From Citrobacter sp. 18056 (GTDB taxonomy: Bacteria; Pseudomonadota; Gammaproteobacteria; Enterobacterales; Enterobacteriaceae), in the NCBI GenBank assembly GCA_902706235.1, contig CACSJR010000010.1, forward strand, positions 62,001 to 126,000: DNA of 64,000 nucleotides, in the 5' to 3' direction. The position numbers and the translations under genes are program-made. The notes beneath the pieces are model-generated. The model did not search any database. It was not told the origin of the DNA and saw only the letters and a program-made list of their open reading frames with translations. Shown one piece after another: positions 57,412-64,000 of the stretch. Each line of letters begins with the position of its first letter. The first letter of the stretch is position 1.

Positions 57412-59535
57412 TCACGCCTGTTTTTTTTGCACCGCCGTGACGATGGGCGCGACGGTGATGTTTTTCGCACTGTCGATTTTCGCAAGCAACTGCGGGATCT
57501 CTTTTACCGGCAGGGCTTGGGAGAATAAAAATCCTTGTAAATAGCCACAGCCGAGGCTGGTTAATAGTTGCTGCTGATCCTGCGTTTCGATACCTTCGGC
57601 CACCACATTCATGTTCATCGAATGGGCGATATCAATAATAGTGGCGACAATTTTGACGTTCTTGCTGTTGTCGCGAATATCGCGCACGAAACTTTTATCT
57701 ATTTTCAGCTCCCGCGCTGGCAGGTTTTTCAGGGTCAGCATGTTCGAGTAACCGGTGCCGAAATCATCGATTGAAACGGTGATGCCTATCCGGTTGAAGT
57801 CGTTAAGAATGTCGATGCTGCGCTCAAGATTGCGCAGGGCGGTGCTTTCGGTCAGCTCAATGGTCAGGCGCGACGGCGACACGGCGTGCCGTGCCAGCGC
57901 TCCGCAAATGGTGTCGTAAATATCGAATTGCTCAAACTGCGCCGCAGAAAGGTTAATTGACAGACTCCAGTCCTGATGGCCCTGATCGTCCCACTGGCGC
58001 AGCTGCATGCAGGCCTGGTCAATAACCCAATAGCCCACAGGAATGATAAGCCCGCTATTTTCCAGGGTTGACAGGAACACTTCCGGCAGCAGGATGCCCT
58101 TCGCCGGATGACGCCAGCGCAGCAGCGCTTCGAAGCCGTGAATACTTTTATTTCCTGCGTGATACTTTGGCTGATACCACAGCTCGAACTGATCGCGCTC
58201 CAGCGCCTGAGTGAGATCTTGCAGAAACTCAGCGCCTTCCCAGGCTTTTTGCACCATATCAGGATGGTAAATCGCCCAGCCGTTTCGGCCCTGCTGCTTA
58301 ATGTTGTACATCGCGGTATCGGCACGCAGCTTCAACTCCTGCAACGTTTTACCGTGCTGAGGGAACAGGCTGACGCCGGCGCTCAGCGACACTTGCAGAA
58401 TTTGCCCGGCCTCGTAAAACGGACGGCGAACGCACTCCACCATGCGCGCCACTAAATCTTCGACGTCGCCCGGTGTGGCGTCAGGAACCAGTAAAATAAA
58501 CTCATCTCCGCCCAGGCGGGCGAGGGTCATTTTCGGTGAAAGGCAGGCGCTGATGCGGTTGGCGACGGACACCAGAAGGTGATCACCGACGTGATGCCCC
58601 CATGCGTCATTGACCAGTTTGAAACGGTCCAGATCCATAAAAATCAAAGCAAACGGCGACTGAGTCACCTGTGATTGCTGCAGGCAGGCTTCGAGACGTA
58701 AATCAATCTGGCTGCGGTTCGCCAGACCCGTCAGTCCGTCAAAACGCGCCTGCTGCTCGAGCTGTTGGTTGAGCTGCTGCAGATTCTCAGTAAGACGATT
58801 AGTTCGCAGTTGCGAATCGACCATCGAGATTATCAGCATCACGCCAAGAATAGCCAGGGTAGTGGCCGACACCCAAATGGACAGCCCGAGCTCGCTCACG
58901 CCACCGACCATGGACATATTGTGGCCCTGATCTTCGAATTCTGCGGCACTCATGCCGGTGTAGTGCATGGCGGCGATGGCGATGCCCATCACAACTGCTG
59001 CGGTCATACGATTAATCAATGCACCTTTGCTGTTGAGGCGCAGGCTGAACGCCAGCCACAGGCCGACTCCTGAGGCGACAATGGCGATGATTATCGAGAG
59101 CGCCACCAGGCCGTAATTCCAGCGAATGTTGTCATGCATCATCAGCGCGGCCATGCCGACGTAGTGCATGACAACCACACCACTGCTGAGAATGGCGGTG
59201 GCGAGGCACAGGCGTTTGAGAGATAACACATTGCTGTTAACGGCAATATTGATAGATAAAGTCGCTGCAACGACTGCCACCAGTAATGACACTGCGGTTA
59301 TCGCAAAATCATAATGCATCATCATCGGCATTTTCATCGCCAGCATGCCGATAAAATGCATAGACCAGATCCCAATTCCCAGCGTTGAACCGCCGGCAAG
59401 TCGCCAGAAAAGGGCAGCTTTTTTATTGGAGGCGGCAATCTTTGCCGCACTGTCCAGCGCCACAAATGACGCAATAAAGGCGACTAAAAAGGAAATACCG
59501 ACCAGAACCGGGTCCCACGAAACGTACAGCATCAT
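57412..59535 (-). CDS. MHYT-GGDEF-EAL c-di-GMP signalling protein (MucR/YkoW-like)
   Basis: 707 residues. About seven transmembrane helices (residues 5-245) carry the three motifs of the MHYT sensor: MHFIGM, MHYVGM and MHYTGM, proposed in the family to bind copper and sense O2, CO or NO. A GGDEF domain with intact motif around residues 342-346 ([10 protein letters not shown]) and RxxD-like upstream region follows, then an EAL domain (Glu469-Ala-Leu) with [10 protein letters not shown] and DKSFVRDI. Both output domains look active, so it could be a bifunctional enzyme. ATG 59535 is used; a GTG three codons upstream is possible. The dgcM stub lies 67 nt downstream on the same strand. Confidence 0.92.
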   Translation of the reverse strand: MMLYVSWDPVLVGISFLVAFIASFVALDSAAKIAASNKKAALFWRLAGGSTLGIGIWSMHFIGMLAMKMPMMMHYDFAITAVSLLVAVVAATLSINIAVNSNVLSLKRLCLATAILSSGVVVMHYVGMAALMMHDNIRWNYGLVALSIIIAIVASGVGLWLAFSLRLNSKGALINRMTAAVVMGIAIAAMHYTGMSAAEFEDQGHNMSMVGGVSELGLSIWVSATTLAILGVMLIISMVDSQLRTNRLTENLQQLNQQLEQQARFDGLTGLANRSQIDLRLEACLQQSQVTQSPFALIFMDLDRFKLVNDAWGHHVGDHLLVSVANRISACLSPKMTLARLGGDEFILLVPDATPGDVEDLVARMVECVRRPFYEAGQILQVSLSAGVSLFPQHGKTLQELKLRADTAMYNIKQQGRNGWAIYHPDMVQKAWEGAEFLQDLTQALERDQFELWYQPKYHAGNKSIHGFEALLRWRHPAKGILLPEVFLSTLENSGLIIPVGYWVIDQACMQLRQWDDQGHQDWSLSINLSAAQFEQFDIYDTICGALARHAVSPSRLTIELTESTALRNLERSIDILNDFNRIGITVSIDDFGTGYSNMLTLKNLPARELKIDKSFVRDIRDNSKNVKIVATIIDIAHSMNMNVVAEGIETQDQQQLLTSLGCGYLQGFLFSQALPVKEIPQLLAKIDSAKNITVAPIVTAVQKKQA

Positions 59536-59544
59536 GCAATCCAC

Positions 59545-59957
59545 TTCTTTTTAAGATTGTTAAAGTAATGTAACAGCAAATCCTCAGGCGATGCCAATGA
59601 AATAAAGGAGAAGAAATGCCGTATTTCTTTTGATTGAATCTGCGCTTTTGATTTTTTACTGAAAGGTAAAAAATATCGCGCAGAAAACAGACTAAGACTT
59701 AAGTATTACTTAAACGCCATATAGCGCCAGTAAAATGAAGTGCGATTTGTGAGGCTGTATGGGCGATAAAACATCGCATTGTTGACGTGAGATGTTAGTT
59801 TTCAGAATAAAAACCTGGAAGGGTGGTTGCGTGTCAGATAAATCATTTGCCAAAGTCAAACTCACCATCTTTAACCGTGAATATTAATTTACAATGGGAA
59901 TTATATTGAAATGGCGAAAGCAACTGCTATAACCATATCATCCCTCGGAGTATCTCT
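59545..59957. other. 413-nt divergent intergenic region
   Basis: AT-rich, no gene seen. On the minus strand TAATACTTAA (59699-59708) resembles a sigma-S -10 and could serve the MHYT gene with a leader of about 157 nt. The same palindromic stretch reads GTATTACTTAA on the plus strand. A promoter for the chemotaxis receptor should lie nearer 59958; I found no convincing sigma-28 site (TAAA-N15-GCCGATAA). Confidence 0.4.
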
Positions 59958-61139
59958 GTGAGTCTGATTATGTTAAGAAATATTAGTGTCAGAACATTCA
60001 TATTGATGTTTTTACTGGTGGTTTTCTTCAGTATCGATATTTTTTTCGTTCTGTTGTCCGCGAGTGTAGCGATAATGGTCATATTTAATATTTCATGGCT
60101 GGTGGCGATATCGCTATTGTGGCTTTATATGACTAAATATCTGGTGACGCCAATTAATGCGGTAAAACGCAGCATTGATGAAGTCACGTCAGGTAATTTA
60201 TCGGTGTATATCCCTGAGTTTGGTAATAACTGTGCAGGGCGATTAATTCCAGGCATTAATAGTCTGTCGACGAATATTTCAACGCTGGTATCGGAGATAC
60301 GAGCATCGTCGCAAACCGCAATGACCTTATCTGAGCAACTGGCGAACCGCAGCGCAGAACTCTCGGTGACATCAGAGCAACAGTCTGCAACCCTGATGCA
60401 GACCGCGTCCAGCATGGAAGAGATCGCCGCCAGCACCAAAAACAATGCGGAAAATACCCGTCTTGCCAGCGGGCGTGCGGGCGATGCTACGCTCTATGCT
60501 CGTAAAGGCGGCGAATTGATGGGGGAGGTGGCGACCAATATGCAGTCTATTACCGACTGCGCCCGTCAAATGACGGAAATTATTAGCCTGATTGACGGCA
60601 TTGCGTTCCAGACCAATATTCTGGCACTTAATGCAGCGGTAGAAGCAGCACGGGCGGGCGACCACGGAAAAGGATTCTCGGTGGTGGCCGGTGAAGTGCG
60701 AAATCTGGCTCATCGCAGCGCCGAGGCAGCGAAAAATATTAAAACCCTGATCAGCGTTACCAGCGATAACGTGACCCAGGGGGCCAGTATTGTTGCCGAA
60801 GCCGAGAAGAATATGCAGGAGATTGTTTCTGGCTCCGGATTATTGAGTAATCTGATGGAGCAAATTTCCTCCTCGACGCTGCAACAGGAAAAAGGAATTG
60901 AACAAATAGCGCAGGCTTTATCTGAACTGGAAAAAGTGACGCAGAGTAACGCTGCGGTGGTAGAGGAATTAGCCGGCTCGTCAGATGTCTTAAAACATCA
61001 GGTCGTGGAATTGCAGACCCGGACACGGAATTTCCGCCTTGGCAACGATGCGCCAGCGTCGGTCGCTCCGGCGATAACGCCACAGCCAGTGCCTGCGGCG
61101 GCAACCGGCAATGACCGGAACTACTGGCACTCGTTTTAA
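59958..61139 (+). CDS. Methyl-accepting chemotaxis protein without periplasmic domain
   Basis: 393 residues. Two transmembrane helices (about 10-31 and 37-57) follow each other with only a few residues between them, so there is no ligand-binding domain outside. A HAMP domain (about 57-110) and a complete cytoplasmic signalling coiled coil follow; the hairpin tip [20 protein letters not shown] is the canonical receptor tip that contacts CheA/CheW. The C-terminus ends in YWHSF, which fits the xWxxF pentapeptide that tethers CheR/CheB. A proline/alanine-rich linker precedes it. GTG start with CGGAG upstream. Signal source unknown: membrane state, partner protein, or cytoplasmic cue (inference). 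Confidence 0.9.
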   Translation: MSLIMLRNISVRTFILMFLLVVFFSIDIFFVLLSASVAIMVIFNISWLVAISLLWLYMTKYLVTPINAVKRSIDEVTSGNLSVYIPEFGNNCAGRLIPGINSLSTNISTLVSEIRASSQTAMTLSEQLANRSAELSVTSEQQSATLMQTASSMEEIAASTKNNAENTRLASGRAGDATLYARKGGELMGEVATNMQSITDCARQMTEIISLIDGIAFQTNILALNAAVEAARAGDHGKGFSVVAGEVRNLAHRSAEAAKNIKTLISVTSDNVTQGASIVAEAEKNMQEIVSGSGLLSNLMEQISSSTLQQEKGIEQIAQALSELEKVTQSNAAVVEELAGSSDVLKHQVVELQTRTRNFRLGNDAPASVAPAITPQPVPAAATGNDRNYWHSF

Positions 61140-61158
61140 CCGCATATGATTCTCGCTT

Positions 61159-61190
61159 AACGGGTCTGCTCTGGCAGGCCCGTTTTATTT
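61159..61190 (+). terminator. Terminator after the chemotaxis receptor
   Basis: AACGGGTCTGC, TCTG loop, GCAGGCCCGTT followed by TTATTT. One mismatch in the stem (T opposite G). Located 19 nt after the stop. Confidence 0.8.
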
Positions 61191-61362
61191 CGCGCTCCCG
61201 ATATTTCATTCTTGTTAACGATTTGCACATTGCGCAGCGCAGCGGCCTGCCAGATAATTCGGCTTTCATGAACGAATTCAGTGCGATGCCGGGGCGGCAT
61301 TTTGCGTATTGTCCTCGCGAGGCTAGACTTCATTGCACATTCAGAAGATTAATGGAGGCGTT

Positions 61363-62346
61363 GTGGAAGCCATTAAGGGAGCCGAAGTGAACGTACCTGA
61401 TGCGGTTTTTGCCTGGATGCTGGACGGAAAAGGCGGGGTTATCCCGTTGGATGATGACAGAACTATTGATAAAGAAAACCCGTGCTGGCTGCACCTCAAC
61501 TACACCCATCCCGATAGCGCAGAATGGCTGGCAACCACGCCGCTGCTGCCAAACAGCGTGCGCGATGCGCTGGCAGGCGACAGCCTTCGCCCTCGCGTGA
61601 CGCGTATGGGCGAAGGAACGCTGATTACGCTGCGCTGTATCAACGGCAGCACTGATGAGCGACCGGACCAGCTTGTAGCGATGCGTCTGTATATGGACGA
61701 GCGCCTGATTGTGTCGACGCGCCAGCGTAAAGTGCTGGCGCTGGACGACGTGGTAAAAGATCTGGAAGAGGGTACCGGCCCCACTGATTGCGGCGGCTGG
61801 CTGGTAGATGTCTGCGATGCCCTGACCGATCACGCCAGTGAATTCATCGAGGAGCTGCACGACAAAATCATCGACCTCGAAGATAATCTGCTCGATCAGC
61901 AAATTCCCCCGCGCGGCTTTCTGGCTCTGCTGCGCAAACAACTGATTGTGATGCGCCGCTATATGGCGCCACAGCGAGACGTCTTTGCGCGCTTAGCAAG
62001 TGAGCGTTTCCCGTGGATGAATGATGATCAGCGCCGCAGAATGCAGGATATCTCTGACCGACTTGGCCGTGGGCTGGATGAAATTGACGCCTGTATCGCC
62101 CGAACAGGGGTGATGACCGACGAAATCGCGCAGGTGATGCAGGAATCTTTATCACGCCGAACCTATACCATGTCACTGATGGCGATGGTGTTTCTGCCGA
62201 GCACATTCCTGACGGGGTTGTTTGGCGTTAACCTCGGCGGCATTCCGGGCGGAGGTTGGCATTTCGGCTTTTCGCTGTTCTGTATCGGGCTGGTGGTGCT
62301 CATTGGTGGTGTTACGTGGTGGTTACACCGCAGTAAATGGTTGTAA
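61363..62346 (+). CDS. zntB: ZntB, zinc transporter (CorA family)
   Basis: 327 residues, exactly the E. coli length. Long cytoplasmic N-terminal domain and two C-terminal transmembrane helices; the pore-mouth motif is GVN ([13 protein letters not shown]), as in ZntB, where Mg transporters have GMN. The GTG at 61363 is chosen because GGAGG lies five bases upstream and the residues align with K-12 from there; the open frame starts ten codons earlier at 61333. Mediates zinc transport across the inner membrane, now thought to be proton-coupled uptake. Confidence 0.95.
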   Translation: MEAIKGAEVNVPDAVFAWMLDGKGGVIPLDDDRTIDKENPCWLHLNYTHPDSAEWLATTPLLPNSVRDALAGDSLRPRVTRMGEGTLITLRCINGSTDERPDQLVAMRLYMDERLIVSTRQRKVLALDDVVKDLEEGTGPTDCGGWLVDVCDALTDHASEFIEELHDKIIDLEDNLLDQQIPPRGFLALLRKQLIVMRRYMAPQRDVFARLASERFPWMNDDQRRRMQDISDRLGRGLDEIDACIARTGVMTDEIAQVMQESLSRRTYTMSLMAMVFLPSTFLTGLFGVNLGGIPGGGWHFGFSLFCIGLVVLIGGVTWWLHRSKWL

Positions 62347-62392
62347 AAAATAGGCTTTATGACAACTTATGCCCCTAAAAACGCCGCCAAAT

Positions 62393-62406
62393 TTGAGCGA
62401 GGTCAA
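62393..62406. promoter_or_regulatory. FNR box of fnrS
   Basis: TTGAG-CGAG-GTCAA matches the FNR consensus TTGAT-N4-ATCAA at 8 of 10 positions. Its centre is about 42 nt before the predicted fnrS 5' end, the class II position expected for an FNR-activated promoter; TATCTT at 62432-62437 serves as -10. Confidence 0.85.
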
Positions 62407-62441
62407 TAAACGCTCTACCTATTCAGGGCAATATCTTTCTC

Positions 62442-62564
62442 GCAGGTGAATGCAACGTCAAGCGATGGGCGTTGCGCTCCATATTGTCTTACTTCCTTTT
62501 TTGAATTACTGCATAGCACAAATTGATTCGTACGACGCCGACTTAGATAAGTCGGCTTTTTTTT
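62442..62564 (+). ncRNA. fnrS: FnrS, anaerobically induced Hfq-dependent sRNA
   Basis: About 122 nt, nearly identical to E. coli FnrS in my recollection: 5' end GCAGGTGAATGCAACGTCAA, the first stem-loop (GCAACGTC...GGGCGTTGC), the U-rich single-stranded middle (TTACTTCCTTTTTTGAATTA), and the terminator GCCGACTTA-GA-TAAGTCGGC with T8. It is located behind zntB, as in K-12. FNR induces it without oxygen; it represses sodA, sodB, cydDC, metE, folE and other genes. The terminator stem has two compensated base changes relative to K-12. Confidence 0.95.
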
Positions 62565-62620
62565 GCCTCACACTCCAGAACAACTACCCTTAAGGAACAC
62601 CCAAAGAACTGGAGGCAAAA

Positions 62621-62758
62621 ATGACGTGGCGACTCAGCGATCCGATTCCCACCGATCCCGTGCCGGTGCCTGACCCCATTCCACGACCACAGCCGCTGCC
62701 CGATCCGCCAGGCGATCCAGATCCGCATCCGATTATCGATCCGCCGCCGTTTGGCTAG
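62621..62758 (+). CDS. Proline/aspartate-rich microprotein, 45 residues
   Basis: ATG 62621 has a very good ribosome-binding site (CTGGAGGCAAAA). Its 45 codons contain 18 Pro and 7 Asp, arranged mostly as DP or DPxP (SDPIPTDPVPVPDPIP, then PDPPGDPDPHP, ending IIDPPPFG). No signal peptide and no hydrophobic helix; it should be an extended polyproline-II-like chain. It starts 57 nt after the fnrS terminator, where K-12 carries dbpA. The name of such a family is not known to me. The regular pattern and the start signal make a chance frame unlikely. Confidence 0.65.
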   Translation: MTWRLSDPIPTDPVPVPDPIPRPQPLPDPPGDPDPHPIIDPPPFG

Positions 62759-62769
62759 TCATCGGACGT

Positions 62770-62794
62770 AAAAAAGCCCTCGCGAAGAGGGCTT
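62770..62794 (-). terminator. ttcA terminator
   Basis: On the minus strand AAGCCCTC-TTCGC-GAGGGCTT followed by a T-run (TTTTTTAC). It lies 19 nt after the ttcA stop, between ttcA and the convergent microprotein gene. Confidence 0.88.
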
Positions 62795-62812
62795 AATCAT
62801 CGAGTGTGGCGC

Positions 62813-63748
62813 TTACTTGATTTCGACAATATCGAGACGGTTAGCGAGAATATCCGTTTCTTCATCTTCCGGCTGCCAGCCAGCAGGCTGTAACGGGATT
62901 TCTTCTCTGTCGAACGCCAAATCGCCGCCGTTCACGACTTCTGCGCCGTGTTTCAGACCTTTAAAGTCAAACATGTCGGTATCGCACAGATGCGAAGGCA
63001 CCACGTTTTGCATCGCGCTAAACATGGTTTCGATACGGCCGGGATAACGTTTGTCCCAGTCGCGCAGCATATCGCCAATCACCTGACGTTGCAGGTTAGG
63101 TTGGGAGCCACAGAGGTTGCACGGAATGATCGGATACGCTTTCGCTTCGGCGAAACGTTCGATGTCTTTCTCGCGGCAATAGGCCAGCGGGCGAATGACA
63201 ATGTGCTTTCCGTCGTCGCTCATCAGCTTCGGCGGCATCCCTTTCATTTTTCCGCCGTAGAACATGTTCAGGAACAGCGTCTGCAGGATATCATCGCGGT
63301 GATGGCCGAGGGCGATTTTAGTCGCGCCAAGCTCCGTGGCTGTGCGGTAAAGAATGCCGCGGCGCAGACGTGAGCACAGCGAGCAGGTGGTTTTGCCTTC
63401 CGGGATCTTCTCTTTCACGATGCCGTAGGTGTTCTCTTCGACAATCTTATACTCAACGCCGAGCGTCGCGAGATAAGCCGGAAGAATGTGTTCCGGGAAG
63501 CCAGGCTGCTTCTGATCGAGGTTAACCACGATCAGGCTGAAGTTCACCGGCGCGCTCTGCTGCAGATTGCGCAAAATTTCCAGCATCGTGTAGCTGTCCT
63601 TGCCGCCGGACAGGCACACCATAATGCGATCGCCTTCTTCAATCATGTTGTAGTCGGCAATGGCTTCGCCCACGTTACGACGCAGGCGCTTTTGAAGTTT
63701 GTTCAGGTTGTACTGGTCTTTCTTGCTCGTTTCTTGATTTTGCGACAT
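62813..63748 (-). CDS. ttcA: TtcA, tRNA 2-thiocytidine(32) synthetase
   Basis: 311 residues, the E. coli length. PP-loop ATPase with SGGKDS (about 49-54) and two Cys motifs, CSLC (about 123-126) and CNLC (about 215-218), which hold the [4Fe-4S] cluster used for sulfur transfer to cytidine 32 of certain tRNAs. In K-12 the Rac prophage is inserted at ttcA; here the gene is whole and no phage DNA is seen in the 250 bases beyond it. Confidence 0.95.
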   Translation of the reverse strand: MSQNQETSKKDQYNLNKLQKRLRRNVGEAIADYNMIEEGDRIMVCLSGGKDSYTMLEILRNLQQSAPVNFSLIVVNLDQKQPGFPEHILPAYLATLGVEYKIVEENTYGIVKEKIPEGKTTCSLCSRLRRGILYRTATELGATKIALGHHRDDILQTLFLNMFYGGKMKGMPPKLMSDDGKHIVIRPLAYCREKDIERFAEAKAYPIIPCNLCGSQPNLQRQVIGDMLRDWDKRYPGRIETMFSAMQNVVPSHLCDTDMFDFKGLKHGAEVVNGGDLAFDREEIPLQPAGWQPEDEETDILANRLDIVEIK

Positions 63749-63918
63749 GTAATGATGGCTCTGGTCGTAGGTAAATGGCAGCCAGCGTCAGGAGCACTGA
63801 CGAACACCGGGATTATTGATGGATTGTAGCAATAATCTGCGGCTGCCCTGGCGAAAGTCTGGCGTGTATGGTACGGATTACAGCGCCGAATACCAGCGTG
63901 ATTTATGTCGCAATGCGT

Positions 63919-64000
63919 TTACTTGCCGGGTTTTTTGATTTCGCTGATGGGCATCATCAGTTCTTTCAGCTGCGCGTAGCGTTGCGCTGGGGTCAGATAC
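63919..64000 (-). CDS. Unidentified gene, C-terminal 26 residues only
   Basis: A minus-strand frame enters from the right edge and ends at TAA (63919-63921). The visible tail reads as a soluble helical C-terminus (LTPAQRYAQLKELMMPISE, then IKKPGK). Too short to identify. It lies upstream of ttcA on the same strand with a gap of 170 nt. Confidence 0.5.
   Translation of the reverse strand, partial: YLTPAQRYAQLKELMMPISEIKKPGK

Noticed and set aside
57345-57485. 47-codon upstream extension of the dgcM stub
   Set aside because: It overlaps the MHYT gene end, is rich in Arg/Lys/Ser like an out-of-frame read, and does not match the DgcM N-terminus.
62813-63748. Rac-type prophage attachment at ttcA
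   Set aside because: ttcA is intact and neither integrase nor phage genes nor a duplicated end of ttcA are visible in the remaining 250 bases.
1-64000. CRISPR arrays, tRNA/rRNA genes, IS elements, toxin-antitoxin pairs
   Set aside because: No regularly spaced repeats, cloverleaf sequences, transposase frames or terminal inverted repeats were recognised on reading both strands.

Overview
The window is a chromosomal segment of an Enterobacteriaceae bacterium related to Escherichia coli. Most genes match, almost residue for residue and in the same order, the E. coli K-12 stretch pgpB - lapAB - pyrF - yciH - osmB - yciT - yciZ - pdeR - rnb - yciW - fabI - sapFDCBA - psp - ycjM..W - ompG - ycjXF - tyrR - tpx - ycjG - mpaA - mppA ... 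dgcM - zntB - fnrS - ttcA. Several segments differ in content from K-12, so this is not E. coli; an Enterobacter/Lelliottia/Leclercia-type genome is a reasonable guess but is not proven here. No prophage, insertion sequence, CRISPR array, tRNA or rRNA gene was seen.

Layout. 1-11.5 kb: envelope and housekeeping genes (PgpB, LapAB, PyrF, YciH, OsmB, RNase II, FabI) plus PdeR, a c-di-GMP phosphodiesterase. 11.5-16.8 kb: the sapABCDF ABC transporter. 16.9-22 kb: an accessory block (an AraC-type regulator with a large C-terminal domain, an M20 amidohydrolase, a 14-helix MFS transporter) at the place where K-12 has ymjA and the puu putrescine genes. 22-24.7 kb: pspF and pspABCD with a clear sigma-54 promoter; pspE is missing. 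24.8-38.7 kb: the complete ycjMNOPQRSTUV-ompG-ycjW set for uptake and breakdown of unusual glucosides, with an intact ycjV. An exact 18-nt sequence occurs just downstream of the predicted ycjM promoter and again at the ycjT/ycjU junction, and is a candidate operator for the LacI-type repressor YcjW. 38.8-45.7 kb: ycjXF, tyrR with a near-perfect TyrR box, tpx, ycjG, a 39-residue membrane microprotein, mpaA.

45.8-54.4 kb is one 8.6-kb gene for a cyclic beta-1,2-glucan synthase (NdvB/ChvB/Cgs type, 2,866 residues), not part of the K-12 set and preceded by an exact match to the extended sigma-S -10 element. 54.9-61.1 kb: mppA, a 70-residue unknown, a dgcM gene whose middle has been lost in frame (second PAS and GGDEF core gone), an MHYT-GGDEF-EAL protein and a chemotaxis receptor without a periplasmic domain. 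61.3-64 kb: zntB, the FNR-activated sRNA fnrS with its FNR box, a 45-residue proline/aspartate-rich microprotein where K-12 has dbpA, ttcA, and the 3' end of one unidentified gene.

The points most worth following are the gutted dgcM beside an intact pdeR and a second GGDEF/EAL protein, the cyclic glucan synthase under a probable RpoS promoter, the paired YcjW operator candidates, and the unlisted microproteins.
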